Source of the DNA: Heligmosomoides polygyrus polygyrus
Lineage: Eukaryota; Nematoda; Chromadorea; Rhabditida; Heligmosomidae
Reading direction: 5' to 3'
NCBI GenBank assembly: GCA_947396885.1
Contig: OX377203.1
Coordinates: forward strand, 7,626,001 to 7,690,000
DNA: 64,000 bases
Shown here: positions 31,915 through 42,100 of the stretch, in pieces
How positions within the stretch are numbered: the first letter of the stretch is position 1
Layout of the letters: the number at the start of each line of letters is the position of its first letter
The notes under the pieces: model-generated
Databases searched by the model: none
Seen by the model: only the letters and a program-made list of their open reading frames with translations
Told to the model about the DNA's origin: nothing
Position numbers and translations under genes: made by a program

Positions 31915-32205
31915 TATAAGGATAAAGGATGAAGGACGGCGTTACTCAATCCCTTCTGGGATGCGCCAGCGCATTCTACTTCTACGGGATGTCGTGGAGG
32001 CGATATGAATGCGTATTTGGCCACACAATGACTTGCGGTGGCCAGCCGATGAACACGTCAGCGCTTTATCCTTCCCAGACAAGTCGGTACCAATTCACCG
32101 ACTCTGGAGAGGTGAAAGGCGTGGTTGGCCTGGGCGGGAAATCCGAATCCGGGACCTGGTATCGGATGCATGGAGCAGGTTGCGGCTGTTTTGACTGCGC
32201 TCTTG
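31915..32205 (-). repeat. SINE1 copy, minus strand
   Basis: Near-consensus from the tail (GGATGAAGGACGGCGTTACTC) to the B-box complement CCGAATCCGGGACC. The tRNA head (32170-32205) is diverged. Confidence 0.88.
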
Positions 32206-32227
32206 AATTAAAAAAAAATGCTCACTA

Positions 32228-32300
32228 AGATTTTCTCCACGACATCCCGTAGAAGTAGAATGCGTGGCGCATCTCGCAAAGAGACTAAGGAACACTGCGT
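32228..32300 (+). repeat. SINE1 3' end
   Basis: CACGACATCCCGTAGAAGTAG, then AATGCGTGGCGCATCTCGC. It lies tail-out beside the minus-strand SINE at 31915, so the two form an inverted pair. Confidence 0.65.
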
Positions 32301-32334
32301 TTATCAGTCTTACTACTATCTTGTACTGGACACT

Positions 32335-32605
32335 TTTCAAATCAAATAGGGCACTTTTCTAACCAAACTAGACATCATTCAAATCAAGTTGGACACTTTT
32401 CTAAGATAGCTTGACCTTTTGAAGATTACCTAAACATCTTCTATACCAGAATAATTTTTTCAGCATTGAACAGAGACTCTCTGAGACGGTTAGAATAATT
32501 TTTGTTTAAGGAAAATTTGGTATGAGGAATTTTTAAACTCACTTGTCCAAATCAGTGAACACAGTGTTTGGAATTTTGTACCTCTTAAGGAAAATAGGAC
32601 GCATC
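32335..32605. repeat. single arm of the 61.6-kb fold-back family
   Basis: ATCAAGTTGGACACTTTTCTAA and then GGTTAGAATAATTTTTGTTTAAGG-AAAATTTGGTATGAGGAATTTTTAAA follow the same order as the right arm of the element at 61586-62582. The opposite arm is missing. Confidence 0.6.
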
Positions 32606-32821
32606 CTTAAGAGGTTCTCAGTTTATTGAACCTCTAAGCTTAGAATATAAAACATAGAAAATATAGATGTTCAAGAAGCAAAAAAAGATGCAAGGAGTTT
32701 ATTTATTTCATTTTTACTTAATAAACAGAATAAGGTTGTACAATAATGGTGTAGGATGTTGTGAAGCCGTAGAACCAAGATTGTTATGAGAGCTTTATTC
32801 GTTACATAATAAAGATACGAA

Positions 32822-33062
32822 GGCGCCTGTAGCGCAGTCGGATGAAGTGTCGGCTGTTGCGTGCACCCGATACCAGGTTTCTGGTTCGGTTTTCACTCCT
32901 CGGTCAACGAAGCCTTCCATCCTTCTGGGTCGCTGAATTGGTACCAGGCCTGTCTGAGAAGGACAAATCACTGACCTGTCCATCAGCATTCAAATCGCCT
33001 CCAGATATCTCGCATCCCAAAAGGGATTGGTCAACACCATCCTTTATCCTTTTTATCCTAAT
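32822..33062 (+). repeat. SINE1 copy with internal deletion
   Basis: A complete tRNA head (CTGTAGCGCAGTCGGATG, TTCTGGTTCGGTTTTC) is followed by the body to CTGACCTGTCCATCAG. It then skips ~60 bp to CATTCAAATCGCC and ends CATCCTTTATCC. Confidence 0.85.
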
Positions 33063-33758
33063 GAAGATAAAAAGCTTGTTTTGCCACTATGTTCAGACAA
33101 ATCTATGGGATATGAACCAGAACAGTCAAACCATTCCAGCTAAGGTGCCCTGGAAAAGGCCAGCCACGTTCAGTCCGGCGGCGACCAAGCGCGGTGGCGA
33201 CGATCATTCATCGTATCCGATGCGTTTTTGCCCTTATTCAGCAATCAATTTAGCACATTATCAACTATCGCATTAGCGGTTATTGTTGATGATGGATTGG
33301 TGACGAAGTGAAGGCAGATACGAGGTGAAGGTTAAGGAGCCGGCCGTGGAAAATCTCGACCCGTCACACAAGGTCGTGTGTTCGGCTAACACGAACGGCA
33401 ACGATGACGCACGGCTTGACAGGAGCGTTTCAGAGTATTCCCTCACTACATGAAGAACTATAAGAATCCAGGATAACAAAGCACGGCTTAGAGTCTAGAA
33501 GAGAACATAAAGAACCAGCCTACTGCAACGTAACCTTCCTTTACCTAACCTCGCCTTGAAACCATCATCATCTGAATTGCATACTCGACCGCCCTAACTC
33601 CCCAATAATCCTTTTAGAATTGCTTGAAATGCGCCGAGTAGAGGTTTTTGCTGGATTCGAAGTAGTGAATGGCTCATTCACGTCATGTGGGTGTGTTACA
33701 ATGACGCTCCTGTCGTTCAATTTTAGGGCGTATCAGACACAAAAATCGCCGTTCTCAC
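33063..33758. other. no gene recognised
   Basis: No coding frame is recognised. TGATGGATTG at 33290-33299 matches a Hox/Pbx-type composite site but is isolated and ~5.8 kb beyond the 3' end of ceh-13, so its relevance is doubtful. Confidence 0.35.
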
Positions 33759-33770
33759 CGCATTTTCATA

Positions 33771-34064
33771 AAGGATAAGGATAAAGGACGGCGTTACTCA
33801 ATCCCTTCTGGGATGCGCCAGCGCATTCTACTTCTACGGGATGTCGTGGAGGCGACATGAATGCGTATTTGGCCATACAATGACTTGCGGTGGCCAGCCG
33901 ATGAACAAGTCAGTGCGCTTTATCCTTCCCAGACAAGTCTGGTACCAATTTACCGACCCCGGAGGGATGGAAGGCTTGGTTGACCTGGGCGGGAAATCCG
34001 AACCAGGAACCTGGTATCGGGTGCACGCGACAGTCGCGCCTCCTCCGACTGCGCTACACGCCCC
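33771..34064 (-). repeat. SINE1 reference copy with perfect target duplication
   Basis: The clearest member of the family, flanked by a perfect 12-bp direct repeat CGCATTTTCATA (33759-33770 and 34065-34076). On its coding (minus) strand it has a tRNA-like head with an A-box GTAGCGCAGTCGGAGG and B-box TTCCTGGTTCGGATTTCC. A ~200-bp body includes CATCGGCTGGCCACCGCAAG, and the 3' end reads AGAATGCGCTGGCGCATCCC, AAGGGATTGAGTAACGCC and a short TTTATCC tail. It has no open frame and presumably depends on an RTE-type LINE, because a poly-A tail is lacking. This last point is inference. Confidence 0.95.
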
Positions 34065-34706
34065 CGCATTTTCATAACTCAGTTCAAAATGGCCTATTCA
34101 GAAGAAAACCGCAACCATCCCAACCCCTTTGGATGACTGCTCCACTCGATAGTGTAGGGAGCATTCAGCGGTTTTAGTAAGGCTGAATCGGTGGGCTAGA
34201 CACCATCGTTCCTCGCTTGAGATATTAGGTTACTCGGAAGGTTCTCAGGTTTGTGTTGCTATTTTTCATTCGTCTACTATTAAGTAAATGTTTAACCTGC
34301 ATTGCGTATTAATGCTGCATTCTGCACAGAATTTTTCGCTTTATCTGACAAAATAATTTATTTTGTAAAGTTCTTTTATATCTCTATTCTTGAAGGGCTT
34401 ATTGAAGTATGTCGAAGGAGCAACTCCAACCGATATTTTTTAAGCTTCAAATTGGGACAATCCGCAGTAGAGAAAGCTCGACAATTCAATCAAATGTGGG
34501 GACCTAACAGTGGCGGAGAAAGTACAGTGTGCCAGCGGTTCAACGAATTTCGGACCGGAGATTCCAGCCTCGAAGATGACCCCCGTAGCGGTCGACCTGG
34601 AGCAATCCTGGACGACGAGTCGAAGGAATTGGTGGAAACCGAAGCATCCCAGACAGTTCGCGGGATCGAAGAAGAGCTAGACCTCAGTAGAACTGCTGTT
34701 GAGGAT

Positions 34707-35954
34707 CAGGGGTGCACATTTAACGCTTAACGATTTAACGAATTTAAACGAATTAACGGCATTTTTCGGTAAAATCTGGCTTAACGACTTAACGGAAATT
34801 TTTGGGAATTTAACGGAATTTTTAACGGACTTTTTCTCAGTGAGTTTATCACATTTACACTCAGTATTCTCTAATATTGCAGGTCTCATCCTCCCGATTA
34901 AGACTATTCCTGGAAAACTATTGAAATTAGCAAGAATAATTTGATGTTTTTATCAATTCAATTCGTTTTCAATTTTTGGAAATAATGCATTTTGGGGGCA
35001 TGTGTAGCGCAATCGGAGGAGGTGCTGGCTGTCGCGTGCACCCTATGTATATCAGGTTGCTGGTCCTTCGTCGGGATTTCCCGCCCAGGCCAACCAAGCC
35101 TTCGATCCCTCTAGGGTCGGTGAAATGGTACCGAACTTGCCTGGGAGAGACAGAGCGCTGATTTCTTTATCGGCTGGCCACCGCAAGCCATCATCTCCAG
35201 GGTATCCCTAGAAGTAGAACCAGCGGCGTACCCCAGAAGGGATTGAGTATCGCCGTCCTTTATCCTTATCCTTTAATGTACTTTGGAGCTAGAAATTTCT
35301 ACCTTTCCTGAACGTTAACACGAAGACGGCGTGTCACACCTTCTCGGCAGTGTGGGACCGTGTGACACGATGTCGTATCACTGTTGTTGCAAAAATATGA
35401 TTGGTCCCACGCACCAGGCACTCGAAAATTGTGCGTTCGTCAACGTGTAAACATTCCACTGATAGGGGTTTTTACTGTATTTTTATTAATTCTTTCTGTA
35501 ATTACTGAGCTGGTGCTTGCACGGAGATTGCACATGTTCGTAGAACAGTCTAACAAAAGGACTAGGAAAGGGTGGAACTCCGGGTACCTGCTTGATCGCA
35601 CATTTCAGGATGCCTCACCGATGATCATCTTGCCTTGAATGGTAATTCCATAGTTGTTCTTATTCTATAACCTGTAGATAATTTGTTGCTGAAGGCTTGT
35701 TTATTTCTCTGTGTTTGTTGATGATGATTTGTTTATTTTACATTGCAGTGTTACACTCCATTCCTTGAACGTTAGCTGTTGACCTCCTGAAGTTGAAACG
35801 TATAGGGTTTTCCTTTTTTTCAGTTGAAATAATGGTTTACAGCTAAATGTATTTTTTAACGAAATCTAACGATTTACCGGAAATTTAACGAAAATTTTCC
35901 GTTAAAAAATTTCGTTAAGAAAATTTAACGCCCAGAATTTCGTGTGCACCCCTG
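34707..35954. mobile_element. non-autonomous hAT-type element
   Basis: Terminal inverted repeats CAGGGGTGCAC at both ends and an 8-bp target duplication TTGAGGAT/TTGCGGAT (34699-34706, 35955-35962; one mismatch), the hallmark length of hAT transposons. Both subterminal regions are packed with TTAACG words in mirrored orientation (34722-34830 and 35850-35932). No transposase is encoded. A SINE is nested inside at 34996-35274. Confidence 0.88.
34996..35274 (+). repeat. SINE1 copy nested in the hAT-type element
   Basis: Head TGTGTAGCGCAATCGGAGG, B-box region TTGCTGGTCCTTCGTCGGG and end GGCGTACCCCAGAAGGGATTG. Possible 12-bp duplication AATGCATTTTGG/AATGTACTTTGG with two mismatches on the two sides. 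Confidence 0.88.
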
Positions 35955-36814
35955 TTGCGGATGCTTTGAAACGCCTTAGGAAGGTGAAAATCTCGAAAAG
36001 TGGGTGCCTCACGAGTTGAGTGAGCGGCAAAAACCGTCACGTTTCGAGATCTGCTCTTCTCTACTTTTACGCAGCGAAACTGACCCGTTTTGGATCGCGT
36101 CATCACTTACGATGAGAAGTGGATTCTGTCTGAAAACAGGAAACGTTCCGGACAGTGGTTGGAGGCCGACGAACCCCCTAGGCACTTCCCGAAGGCGTAG
36201 CTCCACCAAGAAGGTAATGGCCACTGCGTGCTGGTCGGCGGCTGGTGTGTTCCATCACAGCTTTTTGGCACCAGACCAAACGGTCACAAGATCAGAAAAT
36301 TGCGTCAACTTCGGCCTCGATTCTTTCTCACGATGACGTCCGCCCACACGTCTCACAAATCACCATTCGAAAATTAAACGAATTCAGGGCTGAAGTTCTG
36401 CCTCACCCACCATATTCTCTAGACCTCTCACCAATCGACTAGCACCTTTTTGAACACCTTCAGAACATCCTCGCTAATAAAACCTTCCCCAGTCCGGAGC
36501 AAGCCAAAGCAGCTTTCGTAGATTTTGTCGTATCTCGACCACCTAATTTTTTCGCTGATGGGATCAGTCGATTGGAGGAGACTCGTTGGCAAGAGTGTGG
36601 TGATTCGGGGGTGTTTGCCTCGACTAAATCCGATGAAATTTGAGAAAGTTATGGTAGTTCAAAATGAAGCACTCAAGACTTTGCGGACATCCTAATAACT
36701 GTGGCATGAAGTTTCCTTTTACTAGAAGTCGTCAACAATGATACACTAGAAATGAAGGTACAATCACTTAGCAATGAACCGCTTTTTCTATTCTACAGCG
36801 ATAGCCTTTCAATA

Positions 36815-37035
36815 AAGGATAAAGGTCGGTGTTAATCAATCTCTTGTTGGGATGCGCTATGCATTCTACTTCTACGGGATGTCGTGGTGGTAGTTTGAAT
36901 GCGCATTTGGCTCTACATACTGTAGGTTGTGGTGGCCAGCCGATGGAGAATTCAGCGTTTTATCAATTCTGAACGAATCTGATACCAACTCACCGACTGC
37001 GGAGGGGTGGAAGACTTGGCTGGAGTGAGGTCTCA
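36815..37035 (-). repeat. SINE1 copy, head truncated
   Basis: GGATAAAGGTCGGTGTTAATC, GGATGCGCTATGCATTCTAC, GGTGGCCAGCCGATGGAG and ACCAACTCACCGACTGCGG; the tRNA head is lost. Confidence 0.8.
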
Positions 37036-37202
37036 TGCATGAATAGCCATTCTAGAAGGGACGGCAGATTCAAAGCTTTTGGTGAAGATTGAGGATCCAC
37101 TGGGCTAGTTTGGCACGCTGGAAGGGCGAATGCAAACTACCAATTGTTAACACCATAGTCCCTTTAGAACGGGACACAACTTATCTTCTAATAACTGACA
37201 GA

Positions 37203-37503
37203 GTATAAAAGATGGCGGCAATCAATCCCTTCTGGGATACGCCACATGTTCTACTTTTACGGGATGTCGTAGACTCAATTTTAACGTGCATTTGGCTTAT
37301 ACTCTGTGGTGCGGTGGGTCTAATTCGTGGTGGCCAGTCGATAGACAAGTCACTGTTTTATCGTTCCCGAACAAGTCTAGTACCAACTCACCGACCTCGG
37401 AGGGATGGAGGGTTTAGCTAACCTGGACGGAACTCGAACCAAGTACCCTCGCCTCGTGTCCATGCGACAGCTGGCGCTTCCTCCGACTGCGCTACCACAC
37501 GCT
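37203..37503 (-). repeat. SINE1 copy, minus strand
   Basis: GGGATACGCCACATGTTCTAC, GGTGGCCAGTCGATAGACAAG, ACCGACCTCGGAGGGATGG and B-box complement GGAACTCGAACCAAG, ending CTGCGCTACCACACGC. An ~18-bp partial duplication (TGCGGTGGGTCTAATTCG) interrupts the middle. Confidence 0.85.
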
Positions 37504-38966
37504 GTCTGCAGTCGTAGAGTGGGTGCGGGATCGATCAAGAAAAAAATGAGAGAATCAGTTGTTCGGTCTATTGAACCCCAGCTTTCTTTGGTTTTCGCGT
37601 CAAGGTGCAACGCATGGCGCACTCTTTTGAGGTTCGCACAATCAAGATCATGTTTCCTTATTGACAGAAAATTAAGGATTCTAAAATTAGTAACAAGTTT
37701 GACTTAATACTTTGGATATATGGATCTCAAAGAGCGCTGATGGGCTTGTACTAGTGTTGGTGTGCGCCGTGCACTTCAACTTTCGGAACTCTCTGTAGAA
37801 ATGGTTCGATAGGGTTTAAGGACTACATGGAAAAATTTTGTGCAATTTTTACATAGATCTAGCCCTATGAAGATGTACAAAGTCTCTGGCTGCCAAGCAA
37901 AACCATATAAAGGTGGACACAAAAAAAATCGAACAAAAAATCTTCGTTTTTTTGAGGTTTTTAAGTTTAAAATAGAAATAAAATATTTACGTGCCGAATT
38001 TTGCTATAGCTGAGCACCGTTCATAGTATTCCGTATTCCATATTATGGACGCTAAAGTTAGCAGTGTTACGGTATTTGACCCGAGTTGTGCAATTACGGA
38101 CCTAGTCGACGAGGACGTCACAGCTACCAAAGCATTTTTTGAAAGAACGCATGGCGGACTTCTGACTTCTGACGGGAAAACCCAATGTTTTCCATAGGAA
38201 ACTGGGCTCTTTTCAAAGCGGAAATCGATAGTGCATGCAATGCTCGTGGACATTTGATCTACTCGTCAATAAGCCAAGAAATATTTTAACGTTTATTCAC
38301 TCATAATTCCTACATGTCTGTACACTTAAAGAGAAGTTGCGTTGAGCTTTGGAATATATTAAACATTCGCATTTTCATCATCAAAGAAAACGAAGAAAAA
38401 ACGGGCAGAACAACAGCACATGCGAGAATGAGCCGCGTCGCGTCGCGCGCGCGTGCGTGCGCGTCACTATATCCCGCGTCGTTCAAGTACGCGACGCAAC
38501 GCCGCGCAGCGCGACGCGGTCAGGGGCAGGGTGGAGACGCGACGCGGCGATAATACGGTACATAGAGATTTATGGCCACATGATAGCCGTAATTGAAGAC
38601 GACAAGAAGACGAGTGGACGCGCGCGCCGAAGAGATTATGGTGGTGCGGCGACGGCGACGGCGACGGCGATTCTGTTCTCCCCGACGTCAGAAGAGTCAG
38701 CGTTTTGTTACGGTAGCATCATCGATAGGAGAGTGCGAACCAGAATCGCCGCGAAGCCGCTGCGACACAGCACGACCAGATTCAGAGAAGTGTAGGGAGG
38801 GGGGACCAGGCAGAGACGCAGAGTCGCTGGCGTCGTCGTGCACCGCTAGAGCGCAGACGATCAGAGTGGCGCAGCGCACACGCACGCGCGCGCGTGCTGG
38901 GGAAGCAGCAGCAGCAGAGCAGGAAGAGGAGTACCCGTGGCGCAATGAGCTTAGGAATTAAACGAC
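37504..38966. other. no gene recognised; strongly CpG-rich 38.40-38.93 kb
   Basis: Contains SINE tail scraps (CGCATGGCGCACTC at 37611). From 38040 there is a short open frame MDAKVSSVTVFDP... of about 49 codons that looks protein-like but is too short to claim. The 38.40-38.93 kb stretch is CpG-rich with CGCG and GGCGAC runs and overlapping frames on both strands. It lies ~200 bp past the 3' end of ceh-13 and could be a CpG-rich start region of an unseen neighbour. Confidence 0.35.
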
Positions 38967-39047
38967 GAAAATACCCAGCAAAATGAATATTGATTTTTCA
39001 AAAAGTTCTAGCAAAAAAAGCTCTTAAAAAATTTTGCTGGGTATTTA
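38967..39047. repeat. short inverted repeat downstream of ceh-13
   Basis: AAATACCCAGCAAAAT and its complement ATTTTGCTGGGTATTT are separated by ~47 A/T-rich bases, starting 68 bp beyond the ceh-13 stop. It may be a small MITE or a 3'-UTR stem-loop. Confidence 0.75.
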
Positions 39048-39114
39048 GCGATATATGAAACGGATAATAAAATTATGTGAAGATGTGTGTGGTGAAGGTG
39101 ATCCTCGTCGTCGC

Positions 39115-42100
39115 CTAGAGTAGTGAGAGCTTCACGTCTTCGGATGACGGCGGCGAGTTGTCCCACGGCATCACCGTCCGCGCCAAGAACGCCTTCTCCT
39201 TCTCGCGTTTCTTCTCCTTCATGCGTCGATTTTGGAACCAGATTTTTACCTGAAAATGATGCGTATTGATCGGTGAATCAAACTGATTGGTGGCGAGTGG
39301 TGGCAGCTTACCTGGGCCTCGTTCAGCTTCAGATTCTGTGCGATTTCCGTCCGCCGCGCCCGATTCACGTACTTGGCGGTGTGGAACTCCTTCTCGAGCT
39401 CGGTGAGCTGATGCGTGCTGAAGTTGGTCCGATTCGTGCCATTCTCGTCCACCACCTTACGCTTCGGAGCTGAAAAGACGGGCTAGTAGATGACGACGTC
39501 GTCAGCAACGGATCGATAGCCACTCCGACTGCTGGAGGGGGGGGGGGGGGGCGCAAGGGCGAAACGGGTTCTCCCAGAGCCCCCCTCGTCTCGGCCCAGC
39601 CCAGCCCAGTCCGGCAGTCTCTGTGTCTTCGTCTCGAAAAGTGTGTAAAGAGCGCTCCGCTGGCGGGTCGGTTCGTTCGGCTGAGGTGGGGCTGCCGCCG
39701 GCTACAGTATGCTGCTGCGGCTCCGAACGCGGTCGCGGCGCGGCGCGGCTGCATCGCCGACTTGATTGACATCGTCAGGCCCCCGAAGCGCCACCCGATT
39801 ATCACATGACATCTCTCCCAAACTTCGAATTCCACGCTATCGATCGCAGCCGGGGTTGTGTCGGGCATAAGCGACCTCTCCAGCGGACTTTAAGGAGGAT
39901 GCGAGCCTAAATTAGGGCCTGAGGGTGCCTAAGGGTTCCAACATTTTGAAGCTACCGATCGGTTAGAATTCCAATGCAGCGAGCTTGAGCTATGCGTGTG
40001 CAACCTCGAAGAGGTCGAAATAGGCGCACAATGCCGTCAGAATCACTCCAGGCCTAAGACAGCGCCTAAGAATTCAAAGGCCGTAAAACCTTGTCATTAG
40101 CTTTTTGGTTACCTAACGAATGCTTCTAGGAAGGTTCTATCGCATAACAACAGCCCTCAAGTAGAGTACAGGCCTAAGGAAGGGCGTTTAGAAGCCTAAG
40201 GATTTAAACGGCGTCGAAGACTCTGAGAAGGTCGGTTAGAATTCCATTGCAGGAGTAAGGCCCTTCAAGAATCTGATCTACAAGTTTACTACAGAGAAAT
40301 TGCCCTCAATAATGGTGCAAGCCTAAGGTAGGGCCTCTAGATGCCTAAGGATTCAAAAACCGTGGAAAAGGGAGAGTCGGTTAGAGTTCCAGTGTGGCTA
40401 GATTGAGCTATGGGTATGACAACTTCTGAGGGATTGAAATAGGAGCCAATGCAGCCAAAATTCCTCCGGCCAAGAAATAGTATTTACGGGCCTAAGACAG
40501 GCCTAAGAATTCACAGGCCGTAAACACCTTCAGGTGGCCTAACGATAGTCTGTAGGTGGGTTCTCTCGCATAACATAACAGCTCTCAAGTAGAGTACAGG
40601 CCTAAGGAAGGGCCTTTAAATGCGTAAAGATTTGAACGGCGTCGAAGCCTCTGAGAATGTCGGTTAGAATTCCAGTGCAGCTAGTTTGAAGCAGGTGTAA
40701 AGGCCTCGCGAGAGTCTGATCTGCAAGTTAGCTCTAGAAAAATTGCCCTCAAGAAAAGTGCAAGCCTAATATAGGGTCTCTAGGTACCTAACGATTGAAA
40801 AGTTGTAAAAACTGCAGGGAAAGTTGGTAAGAATTTCAGTGCGACTGACATGAGCTATGTGTATTCAACCTCTGAGAGCTCGAAATAGGCGCATAATGCC
40901 GTCAGAATCACTCCAGGCCTAGGACAGGGCCTAAGAATTCAAAGGCCGTAACGCCTTGCCATTAGCTCTTTGGTGACCTAACGAAAGTTTCTGAGGTTTT
41001 CTCGCATAGCAACAGCCCTCAAGTAGAGTGCAGGCCTAAGGAAGGGCCTTTAGATACCTAAAGATTTATACCGCGTCGAATCCTCCGAGAAGGTCGGTTA
41101 GAATTCCAGTGCAGCTGGTTTGAAGCAGGTGTAAAGGCCCTTCAAGAATCTGGCCCACTAGCTTACTGCAAAGAAAAGTCCTCAAGAAGGGTGCAAGCAT
41201 AAAGTAGGGCCTATAGGTGCCTGACGATTCAAAAGTTGTGAAAACTGCAGAGAAAATCGGTCAGAATTCCAGTGCGACTGACTTGAGCCATATGTATTCA
41301 ACCCCTCAGGGGTTGAAAAAGGAGCTCAATGCCGTTAGAATCCCTCCGGCTAAGAAATAGTGTTTACAGGCCTAATACAGGGCCTAAGAATCCACAGACG
41401 GTAAACCTTGCCATTAGCTTTTACGTGACCTAACGAATGCTTGAGGAGGGTTATTTGGCATAACAACTGCCGTCGAAGAGAGCGCAGACCTAAGACAGGG
41501 CCTCTGCATGCCTAAGGACGGCGTCAGAGCTCCCAGGAAGGTGTTTAAAATCCCAGTGCAGAAGTTTTGAAGCAGGTGTGAAAAATTGCAAAGACTTCGA
41601 ACGGAATTTTAAAGCAGAGAGTCACTTTCAGAAAGGATCCAGACCTAAGGCCAAGCCTACGGGTGCCTGTAGAACGCCGTCAAAACTCTTCAGAAGACGG
41701 TTGGAGTTCCAGCATGCGCGTGTGGCTTGTCGTATCTGTGCGCAACCTCTAAATAGTTTTAACGGCTTTCTATGCGGTCATGATTCTGTTCTCCAAGAAG
41801 CATACGGGCCTAAGGCAGGGCCTACAATTACATAAGAATTCAAGCGCCGTCAGTCACTGTGCGTTGACTTTTAACGGGAGGCAGGAGTTTTTAAACGAGC
41901 TAAGTTTTACAGCATCGAAGCATTGATTGGCAAGAGGGTACAGGCCTGAGGTGGGGCCTTTAGATGCCTAGGAGGATAGTGATGAACGAAATCCTAGATA
42001 GAATCGTTTATATTGAAAGTGTGTCTCGCTTATAGCAGGTGTAAGGAGCCTTCGGAAAGCTGATCCATATTTTCACTGCATAAAATCTTCTCTCAAGATG

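Larger units (their letters stand above)
34409..36643 (+). pseudogene. mariner transposase, family E, interrupted
   Basis: Starts MSKEQLQPIFFK. After a frameshift near 34440 it continues FKLGQSAVEKARQFNQMWG, then RTGDSSLEDDPRSGRPG up to LSRTAVED at 34706. The frame resumes after the insertion at 35955 with LKRLRKV. Later parts, in several frames, include the VPHELS-like linker, SHDDVRPHVSQI (second D), LDLSPID (third D) and the C terminus ending CGDSGVFASTKSDEI at 36643. The insertion and at least four further frame breaks make it non-functional. Confidence 0.83.
34225..36695 (+). mobile_element. mariner, family E, split by a hAT-type insertion
   Basis: Outer ends TTAGGTTACTCGGAAGGTTC and, inward from the right, TTAGGATGTCCGCAAAGTC, each beside TA (34223-34224, 36696-36697). 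Removing the 1,248-bp insertion at 34707-35954 and one 8-bp target copy leaves a mariner of ~1.2 kb, the normal size. Confidence 0.88.

Noticed and set aside
33290..33299. TGATGGATTG as a labial/Pbx autoregulatory site of ceh-13
   Set aside because: One 10-bp match is expected by chance in 64 kb; it is ~5.8 kb past the gene's 3' end with no paired site.
38314..38961. Long overlapping open frames near the 3' side of ceh-13
   Set aside because: CpG-rich, low-complexity DNA keeps several frames on both strands open; the translations are arginine/alanine runs without family features.
39246..39455. A single-exon homeodomain protein ending after EAQV
   Set aside because: The frame runs through a donor GTAAGC into a 62-bp intron; the true helix 3 (VKIWFQNRR) is in the next exon, so this is part of ceh-13 and not a separate truncated protein.
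39537..39550. Run of Gs as a biological element
   Set aside because: Several long G-runs (also 15811, 25926, 29757, 60190, 61393) occur in the window; homopolymers are prone to sequencing error and show no associated structure beyond some MITE-A ends.
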